In this document: positions 1 to 6,385 of the stretch, in pieces
Numbering within the stretch: position 1 is the stretch's first letter
How the letters are laid out: the number at the start of each line of letters is the position of its first letter
Assembly (NCBI GenBank): GCA_039029515.1
Contig: JBCCFX010000170.1
Coordinates: 1-8,787 of the forward strand
Source of the DNA: JBCCFX01 sp039029515
Lineage (GTDB): Bacteria; Planctomycetota; Phycisphaerae; Phycisphaerales; SM1A02
Direction of reading: 5' to 3'
DNA length: 8,787 nucleotides
Program-made: the position numbers and the translations under genes
Notes under the pieces: generated by a model
What the model was told of the DNA's origin: nothing
Database searches by the model: none
The model's input: the letters and a program-made list of their open reading frames with translations, nothing else

Positions 1-2
1 AA

Positions 3-74
3 GGTGAACAAAGCCAGTCGGGTTCGCAGTCACAGCAAGGTGAACAAAGCCAGTCCGGCTCACAGTCACAGCAA
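3..74 (+). repeat. 36-bp in-frame tandem repeat, two copies
   Basis: Two consecutive 36-bp units (3-38 and 39-74) each encode GEQSQSGSQSQQ, and a third unit starts GEQ and then diverges at 75. The two copies differ at three bases, all synonymous (TCG/TCC, GGT/GGC, TCG/TCA). The array probably continues left of the window. Confidence 0.9.
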
Positions 75-1742
75 GGTGAACAGGGCGAATCGCCTGCACT
101 GGATGAAGATCTTCCGCAGGATGCAAGCCCCGAGGATCAGGACATCGTTGAAGCGCAGCAGGATGTTCGTGATGAGCTCGCGGATCTCATCGAGCTTCTC
201 GATCGCGATGAAGACACCTGGGTCGTGACGCGACAGCTCGAAGAACTTCTCGAAGAACAGGGCCGACTGCAGGCCGCGACATCGTCGCTCGGTGATCAGA
301 CCCTCGGCCAGACGGCTGAAGAACTCTCGCAGGAAGATCGCGAAGCGCTTGACGATATCGCGCAGCAGCAGGAAGAACTCAGCGAACGTGTCGACCAGCT
401 CACCGATGAACTGCGCGATCGCGCTGAAGCGCTTGAAGAAGTTGATCCTGAATCCGCCGATGGCATGCGCCGTGCCGCGAACACCGCGGAACAGCGCGGT
501 CTCAACCGCGACATGCAGCAAGCAGGTCAGCAGGTGGAACAGAATCAGATGCAGCAGGCGCAGGAGTCACAGGCGGCGGCACGGCAGACGCTCTCGCGAA
601 TGCTCGAGGACATCGAGGAATCACGTCGCGCGCAAGCCGATGAATTGCTTCGTAAGCTTGCCAGCCTCGTGGAATCCATCGAACGACTCATCGTCGTGCA
701 GGAAAACGAGATCACCGCACTCGCCCGTTCCGTCGATACGTCGGATTTCACCGGCCGTGATCGTGCGATGATTCGGCTCAATCAGAACACCAGTGGCGTT
801 GCCGACGAAGCACGCGCCGCTGGCAACGAAGCACGACGCATTGCCCGATTGCTCAACCGTGCCGCCGATGCGCAAGGTGAAGCGGTCAGCGCCCTGCGCG
901 CCCGACCGATCAACAGTGATCGTGCAACCGAATCCGAAGAACGTTCACTTGAACAGCTGAAGGAAGCGAAAACACTCGCGGAGCAGCTCGAAGAGGAAAC
1001 GCAGGAACAGGAAGTGCGACGCCGTCGCGAAGAGATTCAGGAGAAGTACCGCGAGTTCATCGAACGTCAGATCGGACTTCGGGAATCTGCGGTTGATCTC
1101 GCCGCGAAGGATGAGCTCGATCGTCGCGATCTCGTTGAAGCGCGTCGGCTTGGCGTTCGCCAGGGCGAGCTTCGACGAGAAATCGCCGAGTTGCGCGATA
1201 CGACGCAGGAGATTCTCGATTCCTCCGTCTTCTCACATACGCACGACATGATCGACGGCTGGGCGCAGGCCGTCGCAGATCAACTCGGCAATGGCACCGT
1301 CGATATTGATGTGACCGACCGTCAGATGCTCATCGCCGACAGCCTGCGGCGTCTCATGGAAGCGCTGGAAGAGGATGAGTCGGAAGAAGAGGAGTTCGCA
1401 CAGGACTCACAGATGGGTGGTGGCGGCCAACAGGGTCCGCAACCGCTCATTCCGCCGGTGAAGGAACTCAAACTTCTTCGTGGCCTGCAGGAACAGGTCT
1501 ATGATCAGACGAAGTCGCTCGACTCGCGCGAAGACCTCAACTCAGGCCAGATGCGTGACCGGCTTCGTGATGTCGGCCAGCGACAACGCGATCTGCTTGA
1601 TCTCGGTGAAGCCATGCTTGACGCGCTTGACGGCGGCGGAGCGCCGCCGCCACGAATCACCGAAGAAGACCTTGAACGCGCGCTGGATGAAGAGGAAGCG
1701 CCTGACAACGATACATCGCTCCGCCCCGGAGATTCGTCATGA
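3..1742 (+). CDS. Gln/Glu-rich coiled-coil protein, C-terminal part (5'-truncated)
   Basis: The reading frame is open from the left window edge, so this is the last 579 residues of a longer protein; the first in-frame GTG at 225 is not a real start because the frame continues upstream with the same composition. It opens with a GEQSQSGSQSQQ repeat (about residues 1-24). The rest is a very acidic, Gln/Glu/Arg/Leu-rich helical region with heptad-like spacing (about 50-400) and no membrane segment in view. A glycine/proline hinge (GGGGQQGPQPLIPPV, about 470-485) leads to a conserved-looking helix that starts KELKLLRGLQEQVYDQT, then an acidic disordered tail. The 'PLIPP...ELKLLR' segment resembles large planctomycete proteins often labelled DUF4175-like, which have N-terminal membrane helices; that assignment is from memory and moderate. 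The stop overlaps the next start (ATGA), so it is translationally coupled to the next gene. Function unknown; probably an envelope-anchored structural or scaffold protein. Confidence 0.85.
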   Translation, partial: GEQSQSGSQSQQGEQSQSGSQSQQGEQGESPALDEDLPQDASPEDQDIVEAQQDVRDELADLIELLDRDEDTWVVTRQLEELLEEQGRLQAATSSLGDQTLGQTAEELSQEDREALDDIAQQQEELSERVDQLTDELRDRAEALEEVDPESADGMRRAANTAEQRGLNRDMQQAGQQVEQNQMQQAQESQAAARQTLSRMLEDIEESRRAQADELLRKLASLVESIERLIVVQENEITALARSVDTSDFTGRDRAMIRLNQNTSGVADEARAAGNEARRIARLLNRAADAQGEAVSALRARPINSDRATESEERSLEQLKEAKTLAEQLEEETQEQEVRRRREEIQEKYREFIERQIGLRESAVDLAAKDELDRRDLVEARRLGVRQGELRREIAELRDTTQEILDSSVFSHTHDMIDGWAQAVADQLGNGTVDIDVTDRQMLIADSLRRLMEALEEDESEEEEFAQDSQMGGGGQQGPQPLIPPVKELKLLRGLQEQVYDQTKSLDSREDLNSGQMRDRLRDVGQRQRDLLDLGEAMLDALDGGGAPPPRITEEDLERALDEEEAPDNDTSLRPGDSS

Positions 1743-2518
1743 ACAACCGACACATCACGCTGACCTGGATGAGCACGCTTGCGCTTGCGCTCAGCGCGCC
1801 AACGCTTGCGCAGGACGCCGAGGACAACGACTCGCCGCCTGCCGTTGAAGATGTCATTCCCGCCGATCCCCCGGCGGACACCGAAACGGCGCCGGAAGAC
1901 ACCGATGATCCGCCGACACTTGATGACCTGCTTGGCATCGATGATGACGATGAGGATGAAAGCGCAGCCGAAGCCGCTGAGCGCGAACAGAAGGAAGACC
2001 TTGAACGCGAACTGAATGAAGCATCCATCGCCGATGCCTTTCAGGAAGCGATCGGCAAGATGAAGCTCAGCGCCGATCTGCTGGATGAGGACTTTGATCC
2101 CGGTCTCGGTACGCAGCGCATTCAGGAAGACATCATCGCGAAGCTGTCGTTTCTCATCGACAAGGCAAACGAACAACAGAGTTCAAGCTCGTCGTCCAGC
2201 TCATCCTCATCATCCGAATCCCAGCAGCAACAGCAGCAGGACCCCGGCGCGCAGCAACGCGGTGATCAACAGTCACAGCAGCAGCAGTCGCAAGGCGAAC
2301 AACGCGACGATCAGGCCAGCGAATCGCAGGAAGGTGATCCCGCCGCTCGCCAGGACGAGCTTGTGAATCCGATCCTCGAAGAATCACGCGCCGAATGGGG
2401 GAATCTCCCGCAGCGCGAACGCGACATGCTCCTACAAGGTCGACAGGAGAAGTTCTCGAATCTCTACGAGCGACTGACCCGAGAGTACTACCGGCGACTC
2501 GCCGAAGAAGGCTCCTGA
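1739..2518 (+). CDS. Exported Ser/Gln-rich protein with conserved C-terminal domain
   Basis: A 259-residue protein. Residues 1-24 form a signal peptide (hydrophobic core ending TLA before QDAED). Residues 25-85 are an acidic, proline-rich disordered linker with runs of Asp/Glu. Residues 88-145 are predicted helix (EREQKEDLEREL..., IGKMKLSADLLDEDFDPG). Then comes a run of 12 Ser (148-159) and a Gln-rich stretch to about 195. The C-terminal 50 residues carry EWGNLPQRERDMLLQG and LYERLTREYYRRLAEE, a pattern I recognise from many planctomycete secreted proteins of unknown function. The ATG overlaps the previous stop (ATGA), and GGAG sits 7 bases upstream (1728-1731), so the start is secure. It likely works with its coiled-coil neighbour outside the cytoplasmic membrane; the biochemical role is unknown. 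Confidence 0.9.
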   Translation: MNNRHITLTWMSTLALALSAPTLAQDAEDNDSPPAVEDVIPADPPADTETAPEDTDDPPTLDDLLGIDDDDEDESAAEAAEREQKEDLERELNEASIADAFQEAIGKMKLSADLLDEDFDPGLGTQRIQEDIIAKLSFLIDKANEQQSSSSSSSSSSSSESQQQQQQDPGAQQRGDQQSQQQQSQGEQRDDQASESQEGDPAARQDELVNPILEESRAEWGNLPQRERDMLLQGRQEKFSNLYERLTREYYRRLAEEGS

Positions 2519-2534
2519 CCACGGAGGTTTCGAT

Positions 2535-3707
2535 ATGAATACACGAATCAACACGCGATTCGCACGAACCACCGCCCTGCTCATTGCCGCCGCCCTCACC
2601 GGCACGATGACCGCTCAGGATGCCGAACCGCCCGCTGCGCCGCCGGCGACGGACAACGCACCCGCGACCACACCGCCGGCTGACGCTGCAACTGAGACCA
2701 CAACGACCGACGCCGCGGCGGACACTGCGGAAGATCGCGAAACGAGCGCGCAGAACAATCCTGCCGCCAACGAGATGACCCCAGAACTTCACGACGCCGT
2801 CGAGAAGGGATTCATCTACCTCAAGAGCCAGCAGAACTCGGATGGTTCATTCGGACGCGGACGCTACGGTCGACACGTTGGCATCACCGCATTGTGCGGC
2901 CTTGCCTACATGGCCGACGGCAACCTGCCCGGTCGCGGACCGTACGGCGAACAAGTTCAGGGCGCACTCGAATTCGTCATTCAACACGCGCAGGAAACCG
3001 GACTGCTCGCCGCCGAAACAACGTCGCACGGTCCAATGTACGGCCATGGTTTCGCCACGCTGTTCCTTGGCGAAGTCTACGGCATGAATCCCGCCGACAA
3101 ACGTGTACGTGATGCGCTTGAAAAGGCGACCGAACTCATCGTTGGTACGCAGAACGATGAAGGTGGCTGGCGATACAACCCCGTGCCCTACGACGCGGAC
3201 GTCTCCGTCACGATCTGTCAGATCATGGCGCTGCGATCCGCCCGAAACGCCGGCATCAAAGTGCCGAAGCAAACGATCGATCGCGCCGTCGAGTACGTGC
3301 GCCAGTGCCAGAATCCCGATGGCGGTTTCAAGTACATGCTACAGACCGGCGGGAGCGCGTGGCCGCGCACCGCAGCCGGTGTTGCCAGCCTCTACTACGC
3401 CGGCATCTATGAAGATGATTCCATCGACCGCGGCCTCGAATATCTCAATCGCATCGCCATGCCCGGACGCGGCGGCGGCGGTCAGGCCCACTACTACTAT
3501 GGCCACTATTACGCGGCCCAGGCGATGTACCTCGCTGGCGGTGACTATTGGCGGAATTGGTGGCCTGCGATTCGCGATGAGATGATCGCCCGACAGTCAA
3601 GCGGGGGCGGCTGGCTCGATCATCACGCGGGTGGAGCCTACGCAACTGCCATGAGTCTCATCGTCCTTCAAATGCCCAAGCGTTATCTGCCGATCTTTCA
3701 GAAGTGA
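2535..3707 (+). CDS. Exported prenyltransferase/squalene-oxidase repeat protein
   Basis: A 390-residue protein. Residues 1-27 are a signal peptide (cleavage probably TMTA before QDAE), followed by a Pro/Ala/Thr-rich linker to about 78. The rest is an alpha/alpha-toroid made of repeats with the typical Gln...Gly-Gly/Ser-Phe/Trp signature: QQNSDGSFG (99-107), QNDEGGW (206-212), QNPDGGFK (259-266) and RQSSGGGW (363-370), separated by helix pairs such as GHGFATLFLGEVYG and GHYYAAQAMYLAGG. This is the squalene-cyclase/prenyltransferase fold. The DxDD(T/A) catalytic motif of squalene-hopene cyclases is not present; the nearest match is DADVSVT (220-226). A cyclase function is therefore doubtful and a protein- or peptide-binding role in the periplasm is as likely. 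Start choice: strong GGAGG at 2523-2527, 7 bases before the ATG, and 16 bp after the previous stop. Same operon as its neighbours. Confidence 0.9.
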   Translation: MNTRINTRFARTTALLIAAALTGTMTAQDAEPPAAPPATDNAPATTPPADAATETTTTDAAADTAEDRETSAQNNPAANEMTPELHDAVEKGFIYLKSQQNSDGSFGRGRYGRHVGITALCGLAYMADGNLPGRGPYGEQVQGALEFVIQHAQETGLLAAETTSHGPMYGHGFATLFLGEVYGMNPADKRVRDALEKATELIVGTQNDEGGWRYNPVPYDADVSVTICQIMALRSARNAGIKVPKQTIDRAVEYVRQCQNPDGGFKYMLQTGGSAWPRTAAGVASLYYAGIYEDDSIDRGLEYLNRIAMPGRGGGGQAHYYYGHYYAAQAMYLAGGDYWRNWWPAIRDEMIARQSSGGGWLDHHAGGAYATAMSLIVLQMPKRYLPIFQK

Positions 3708-4885
3708 TGCCCCGATTCACACGAACCATCCTGACCGCCTCATGCATGCTTGCTGCGACCGCATTCTCCGCAACGTCGCTCGCGCAAGACGGCGACTTCG
3801 TCCTCGTTGATGAATCACTCGAAACACGCGCGATCCGCGTGGTCGAACTCAACGATGCCGCACTCGTTTTCCGCACCGGTGAAGAAGAACGACTGGAATC
3901 ACGTCGCGCCGGCGGCTGTGTTGCCATCTTCGCCCGTGGCGGCAATGAACGGCCACGTTTGCGCGGCATGCTGCTCCTCGCCGATGGCCAGGTGCTGCCT
4001 GGCTCCATCGTGCCGACATCGGTCGATGATGGTTCGACCTTCGTCTGGAATCACGACTGGCTCGGGCGTATGGAACTCCCTGTCGATGCCGTGCGCTATC
4101 TCACGTTGCAGGGTTCTGCCGAACGCGCCGAGAACGCCGAAGCCGATGTCGTCCAACTCGCCAACGGCGATCGACTCGAAGGCTTCGTCGTCGGGCTTGG
4201 CGATCCGATGGCGCTCGAAGTGACCGACAGCGAAGGTCTGCCGGACCTCATCGAAGTGCCGCTCGAACGCGTCGTGTCGATCACGATGGTGACGCCCGAT
4301 CAGCCGCCCGAAGGCTCACGCATCTGGTTCCGCGATGGTACGGTCATCGATACGCGCTCGCTGCGTATCGGCGATGACGGCTACGTTCGTCTCGAATCCG
4401 CGCTGGATGTTGAAGACGATGAAGAACCGGTCCGAATCCGATTCGACCTTGTCTCGGCGATCCTGTTCTCACCCGATTCACTTGTGCCGCTGTCGACGCT
4501 TGAGCCATCGCGTGTGGAAGCGCCCGAATCGCGGTATCGCGTCACGCCGCCCGATCGATCGGATGATGAACGTCCGCTCAACCTTGGCACGCTGCGCTAC
4601 GACGGACCGTTGACCGTGCGCTACCTCGTGCCCGATGGCACGCGCCGGCTTGCGGCCGAAGCGCATCTCCCGTCATCGGCGTATGTCTGGGGCGATTGCG
4701 AACTCGTCGTCCGCAGTGACGACACCGAAGTCTTCCGCGCCCGGCTCAACGCCGATGCGCCGTACACGCTGATCAACGTGCCGGTCGACGGCGCGGAACT
4801 GACGATCAGCGTCGAAGCCGGCGCGAATGGTCCGGTGCAGGACGTGGTGATTCTCACCAACGCGATGCTGCTGCGATCGTCGTAG
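3707..4885 (+). CDS. Exported beta-rich protein with internal repeats and NPCBM-like C-terminus
   Basis: A 392-residue protein if started at the ATG at 3707, which overlaps the previous stop as TGATG; a GTG at 3704 in the same frame would add one residue. Residues 1-26 are a signal peptide (SLA before QDGD). Three divergent repeats follow, each with a 'D/N-G-x-x-(L/I)' turn, then a beta pair, a 'lG-x-l-x-(I/V)P' strand and a 'V-x-x-(I/L)-x-(L/F/M)' end: LADGQVLPGS... (about 88-125), LANGDRLEGF... (148-194) and FRDGTVIDTR... (204-255). Residues 290-390 (from LGTLRYDGPLTVRYLVP, with FRARLNADAPYTLINVPVDG) resemble the NPCBM/NEW2 carbohydrate-binding-like beta-sandwich; similarity is by pattern only. 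Last gene of the operon; repeats and a convergent gene follow. Probably a periplasmic or surface binding protein. Its ligand cannot be read from the sequence. Confidence 0.88.
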   Translation: MPRFTRTILTASCMLAATAFSATSLAQDGDFVLVDESLETRAIRVVELNDAALVFRTGEEERLESRRAGGCVAIFARGGNERPRLRGMLLLADGQVLPGSIVPTSVDDGSTFVWNHDWLGRMELPVDAVRYLTLQGSAERAENAEADVVQLANGDRLEGFVVGLGDPMALEVTDSEGLPDLIEVPLERVVSITMVTPDQPPEGSRIWFRDGTVIDTRSLRIGDDGYVRLESALDVEDDEEPVRIRFDLVSAILFSPDSLVPLSTLEPSRVEAPESRYRVTPPDRSDDERPLNLGTLRYDGPLTVRYLVPDGTRRLAAEAHLPSSAYVWGDCELVVRSDDTEVFRARLNADAPYTLINVPVDGAELTISVEAGANGPVQDVVILTNAMLLRSS

Positions 4886-4903
4886 GAAGACGTTGTTCGT
4901 CGA

Positions 4904-4931
4904 CCGTTATCCGTTATCCGTTGTCCGTTCT
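4904..4931. repeat. 7-bp tandem repeat, four units
   Basis: Four head-to-tail units of CCGTTNT: CCGTTAT (4904), CCGTTAT (4911), CCGTTGT (4918) and CCGTTCT (4925). The run lies between the stop at 4885 and the first large palindrome at 4933. Confidence 0.7.
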
Positions 4932-4932
4932 T

Positions 4933-5103
4933 CGTAGGGCGGGGATTCATCCCCGCCGTGAACATGGTTCGATGCGCCGTGAAGACTTGATTGCCAGATC
5001 CCCGTAGGGCGGGGATTCATCCCCGCCGTGAACACGGTTCGATGCGCCGTGAAGACTTGATCGCCAGATCCCCGTAGGCCGGGTTCAGCAGAACCCGCCC
5101 TAC
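4933..5103. repeat. Palindromic repeat cluster 1 (REP/BIME-like)
   Basis: Two 70-bp units (4933-5002 and 5003-5072) are identical except for two bases. Each contains the palindrome GGCGGGGATTCATCCCCGCC (4938-4957 and 5008-5027; 8-bp stem, TTCA loop) followed by a ~46-bp spacer that begins GTGAACAYGGTTCGATGCGC. The cluster closes with a larger imperfect palindrome, GTAGGCCGGGTTC-AGCA-GAACCCGCCCTAC (5074-5103), whose stem has one mismatch. The left edge reads CGTAGGGCGGG and the right edge CCCGCCCTAC, so the cluster ends are inverted copies. Another CGCCCTAC lies at 5117-5124. The cluster lies between two convergent genes and may help end transcription from both sides, which is inference. Confidence 0.85.
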
Positions 5104-5150
5104 AGGGACCCACAGTCGCCCTACTTCTCGCTTTTCCCTCTTCCCTTCCC

Positions 5151-5188
5151 CAACAAACAACGACGAGCACTGTTCGCGCTCGCCGTTG
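5151..5188 (-). terminator. Candidate intrinsic terminator of the PEP-CTERM-like gene
   Basis: Read on the minus strand, CAACGGCGAGC and GCTCGTCGTTG form an 11-bp stem with one mismatch around a 9-base loop, followed directly by TTTGTTGGGG. It lies about 80 bases downstream of the minus-strand stop at 5270. The T-tract is short and interrupted, so strength is uncertain. The remainder of 5104-5269 shows pyrimidine-rich sequence but no gene I can support. Confidence 0.45.
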
Positions 5189-5269
5189 CCTCTTTCCACC
5201 TTCTCAAATCGCGAAGGTCGATACGTCTGGACGCAGCACTCGTCGCTGCGATTGTGTCGTTCGAATTCG

Positions 5270-5950
5270 TCAGTGCAGACGACGTCGACGCGAGGGCGCC
5301 AACAGCGTCGCCACACCAATGCCCAGCGTGCTCGTGAGCGGAATCGGCGTTGGGATCAACTGGATGCCGTTGATGAACGACGTGTCTTCGCCCTTCACCG
5401 TGACGTCCAGCAACCCGTCGGCACCCACGATGACGGTATGCATCGCGTGCGTCTTTTCCATTTCAAGATCGTCCGGGAACACGCCCTGCACATCCATGAC
5501 GTTGTCGCCAAGAATGCCGTTCGTGAACACCCAACTCATCGTCGGCGTGGACGCTGGCCCGGTCGTGTAGGTCAGCACCTCGTACTCGCCCGGCTCGAGC
5601 CCGGCGAAACTCACCGTGATCATGATGCCGTCGACGTTTCGGATGAAATCCTGAAGCAACGCCGCGTCATTCCCGACCGTGGTCTGGTCGGTCGTCGACT
5701 CGAACACGATGCCCGTCGGATCAAGTCCGAACGAAGCCGCGGTGATGTTGCCGTCGATATCCATCAGCGGCGTGGGCGAAATAACGTTCGTCACGCTATT
5801 CCAGAAGCCCATCATGCCGTCGGCGGCATAGTCGGCGTCCGGCGTGCCGGAGTCGGCACCGAAATCAATGTTGATCGCTTGCGCGTGTACATGCGACGCG
5901 AATCCCGCCAGCGACAACGTCGCGACGGCCAAAAAGCCTGGGCGCACCAT
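5270..5950 (-). CDS. PEP-CTERM-like exported protein (PTP variant sorting tail)
   Basis: A 226-residue protein. Residues 1-23 form a signal peptide (SHVHA before QAIN). The mature N-terminus, INIDFGADSGTPDADY...GFWNSV (26-52), is a pattern seen in many secreted planctomycete and verrucomicrobial proteins. A mid-section of predicted beta strands (SFAGLEPGEYEVLTYT, 114-129) and FINGIQLIP (192-200) suggest a jelly-roll or galactose-binding-like sandwich. The tail has IPTPIP (199-204), a hydrophobic segment (about 205-220) and RRRR (221-224) near the end: the layout of PEP-CTERM exosortase targets, with PTP replacing PEP. It is therefore expected to be exported, cut and anchored or released at the cell surface by an exosortase encoded elsewhere. 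The start is supported by GGGAG 8 bases upstream (5959-5963 on the plus strand). It is transcribed alone, with repeats on both sides. Ligand and role unknown. Confidence 0.88.
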   Translation of the reverse strand: MVRPGFLAVATLSLAGFASHVHAQAINIDFGADSGTPDADYAADGMMGFWNSVTNVISPTPLMDIDGNITAASFGLDPTGIVFESTTDQTTVGNDAALLQDFIRNVDGIMITVSFAGLEPGEYEVLTYTTGPASTPTMSWVFTNGILGDNVMDVQGVFPDDLEMEKTHAMHTVIVGADGLLDVTVKGEDTSFINGIQLIPTPIPLTSTLGIGVATLLAPSRRRRLH

Positions 5951-6009
5951 GTGGGGTTCTCCCTCTCACTCTCATGTCGTCGCCACAGCCACCACCGTGC
6001 GACGCAGAG

Positions 6010-6037
6010 AATGTAACACGATCAGGGGATCACGCAA
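6010..6037 (-). promoter_or_regulatory. Candidate sigma70-type promoter for the PEP-CTERM-like gene
   Basis: On the minus strand TTGCGT (6032-6037) and TACATT (6010-6015) are separated by 16 bases, placing the start of transcription about 50 bases before the ATG at 5950. This is the best hexamer pair I see in the 5951-6108 upstream region, but it is chosen by eye. Confidence 0.35.
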
Positions 6038-6108
6038 CCCCCTTTGGGACAACTTGTGGAGACATGCGCAAGTCCATGTTTTTCAACGGTTTGATGCTCT
6101 ATAGCGTT

Positions 6109-6202
6109 GGTCGGGGGCTCCGCACCCGCCGTGAACACGGTTCGAAGCGCCGTGACGACTTGATCGCCAACTCCCCGTAGGCCGGGTTCTGCTGAACCCG
6201 GC
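6109..6202. repeat. Palindromic repeat cluster 2, first part
   Basis: A degenerate palindrome (6109-6130, GGTCGGGGGC...CACCCGCC) is followed by a spacer at 6131-6176 that matches the cluster 1 spacer at all but four of 46 bases. Then comes a GTAGG-headed palindrome with a perfect 9-bp stem, GCCGGGTTC-TGCT-GAACCCGGC (6181-6202). The order palindrome, spacer, palindrome is the same as in cluster 1, about 1.1 kb away. Confidence 0.8.
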
Positions 6203-6226
6203 ATTCGACCGTCGTTGCTTGTTCAT

Positions 6227-6250
6227 GGTGGGTCGCTGCGGCGACCCACC
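6227..6250. repeat. Perfect 10-bp-stem palindrome
   Basis: GGTGGGTCGC and GCGACCCACC form a perfect inverted repeat around a TGCG loop. Its sequence differs from the GGCGGGG family. There is no T-tract on either side, so an intrinsic terminator is not indicated. Confidence 0.85.
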
Positions 6251-6256
6251 CAACCG

Positions 6257-6310
6257 CCCCCCCCCCCCACCAGAGTCCACCAAGGTGCGGATCAGACCTT
6301 CCCCCCCCCC
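6257..6310. repeat. Two poly-C tracts (C12 and C10)
   Basis: Runs of 12 C (6257-6268) and 10 C (6301-6310) lie 32 bases apart between the 10-bp-stem palindrome and the 3' end of trpD. The minus strand has long G runs followed by CGGTTGGGTGGG, enough for a G-quadruplex motif. Run lengths may vary in the population or reflect sequencing or assembly error. No gene is supported here. Confidence 0.8.
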
Positions 6311-6352
6311 ACAGAGCATCGCGAAGTGTCGGATCGATGGTGAACATCTCAA

Positions 6353-6377
6353 TGCCGGGTTCAACAGCCCCCGCCCT
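6353..6377. repeat. Cluster 2 closing repeat, next to the trpD stop
   Basis: The bases GCCGGGTTCAACAGC and CCCCGCCCTAC form a worn copy of the cluster-closing palindrome. On the minus strand it starts GTAGGGCGGGGG, 8 bases after the trpD stop codon. Together with 6109 it gives cluster 2 the same inverted outer edges as clusters 1 and 3. Confidence 0.65.
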
Positions 6378-6385
6378 ACAAGTCG

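Noticed and set aside
1505..2176. Minus-strand open frame opposite genes 1 and 2
   Set aside because: Ser/Arg-rich shadow of high-GC codons; the plus-strand frames have a signal peptide, overlapping start and stop, and family resemblance.
2535..3707. Squalene-hopene cyclase (hopanoid synthesis)
   Set aside because: About 390 residues against over 600 for the family, no DxDD motif, and an export signal.
4938..4957. Palindrome as an intrinsic terminator of the operon
   Set aside because: GC-rich hairpin but no T-tract follows on the plus strand; it fits the repeat family better, though it could still affect transcription.
4933..5103. CRISPR array
   Set aside because: The unit is 70 bp with a conserved spacer and internal palindromes; there are only two full tandem copies, no unique spacers and no cas gene.
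4907..5170. Small minus-strand protein across the repeats
   Set aside because: The frame is open only because the 70-bp repeats are; it has no ribosome-binding site or domain and repeats its own sequence.
5186..6016. Long plus-strand open frame (276 codons) opposite the PEP-CTERM-like gene
   Set aside because: Arg/His-rich, domain-free translation; the minus strand gives a signal peptide, sorting tail and good ribosome-binding site.
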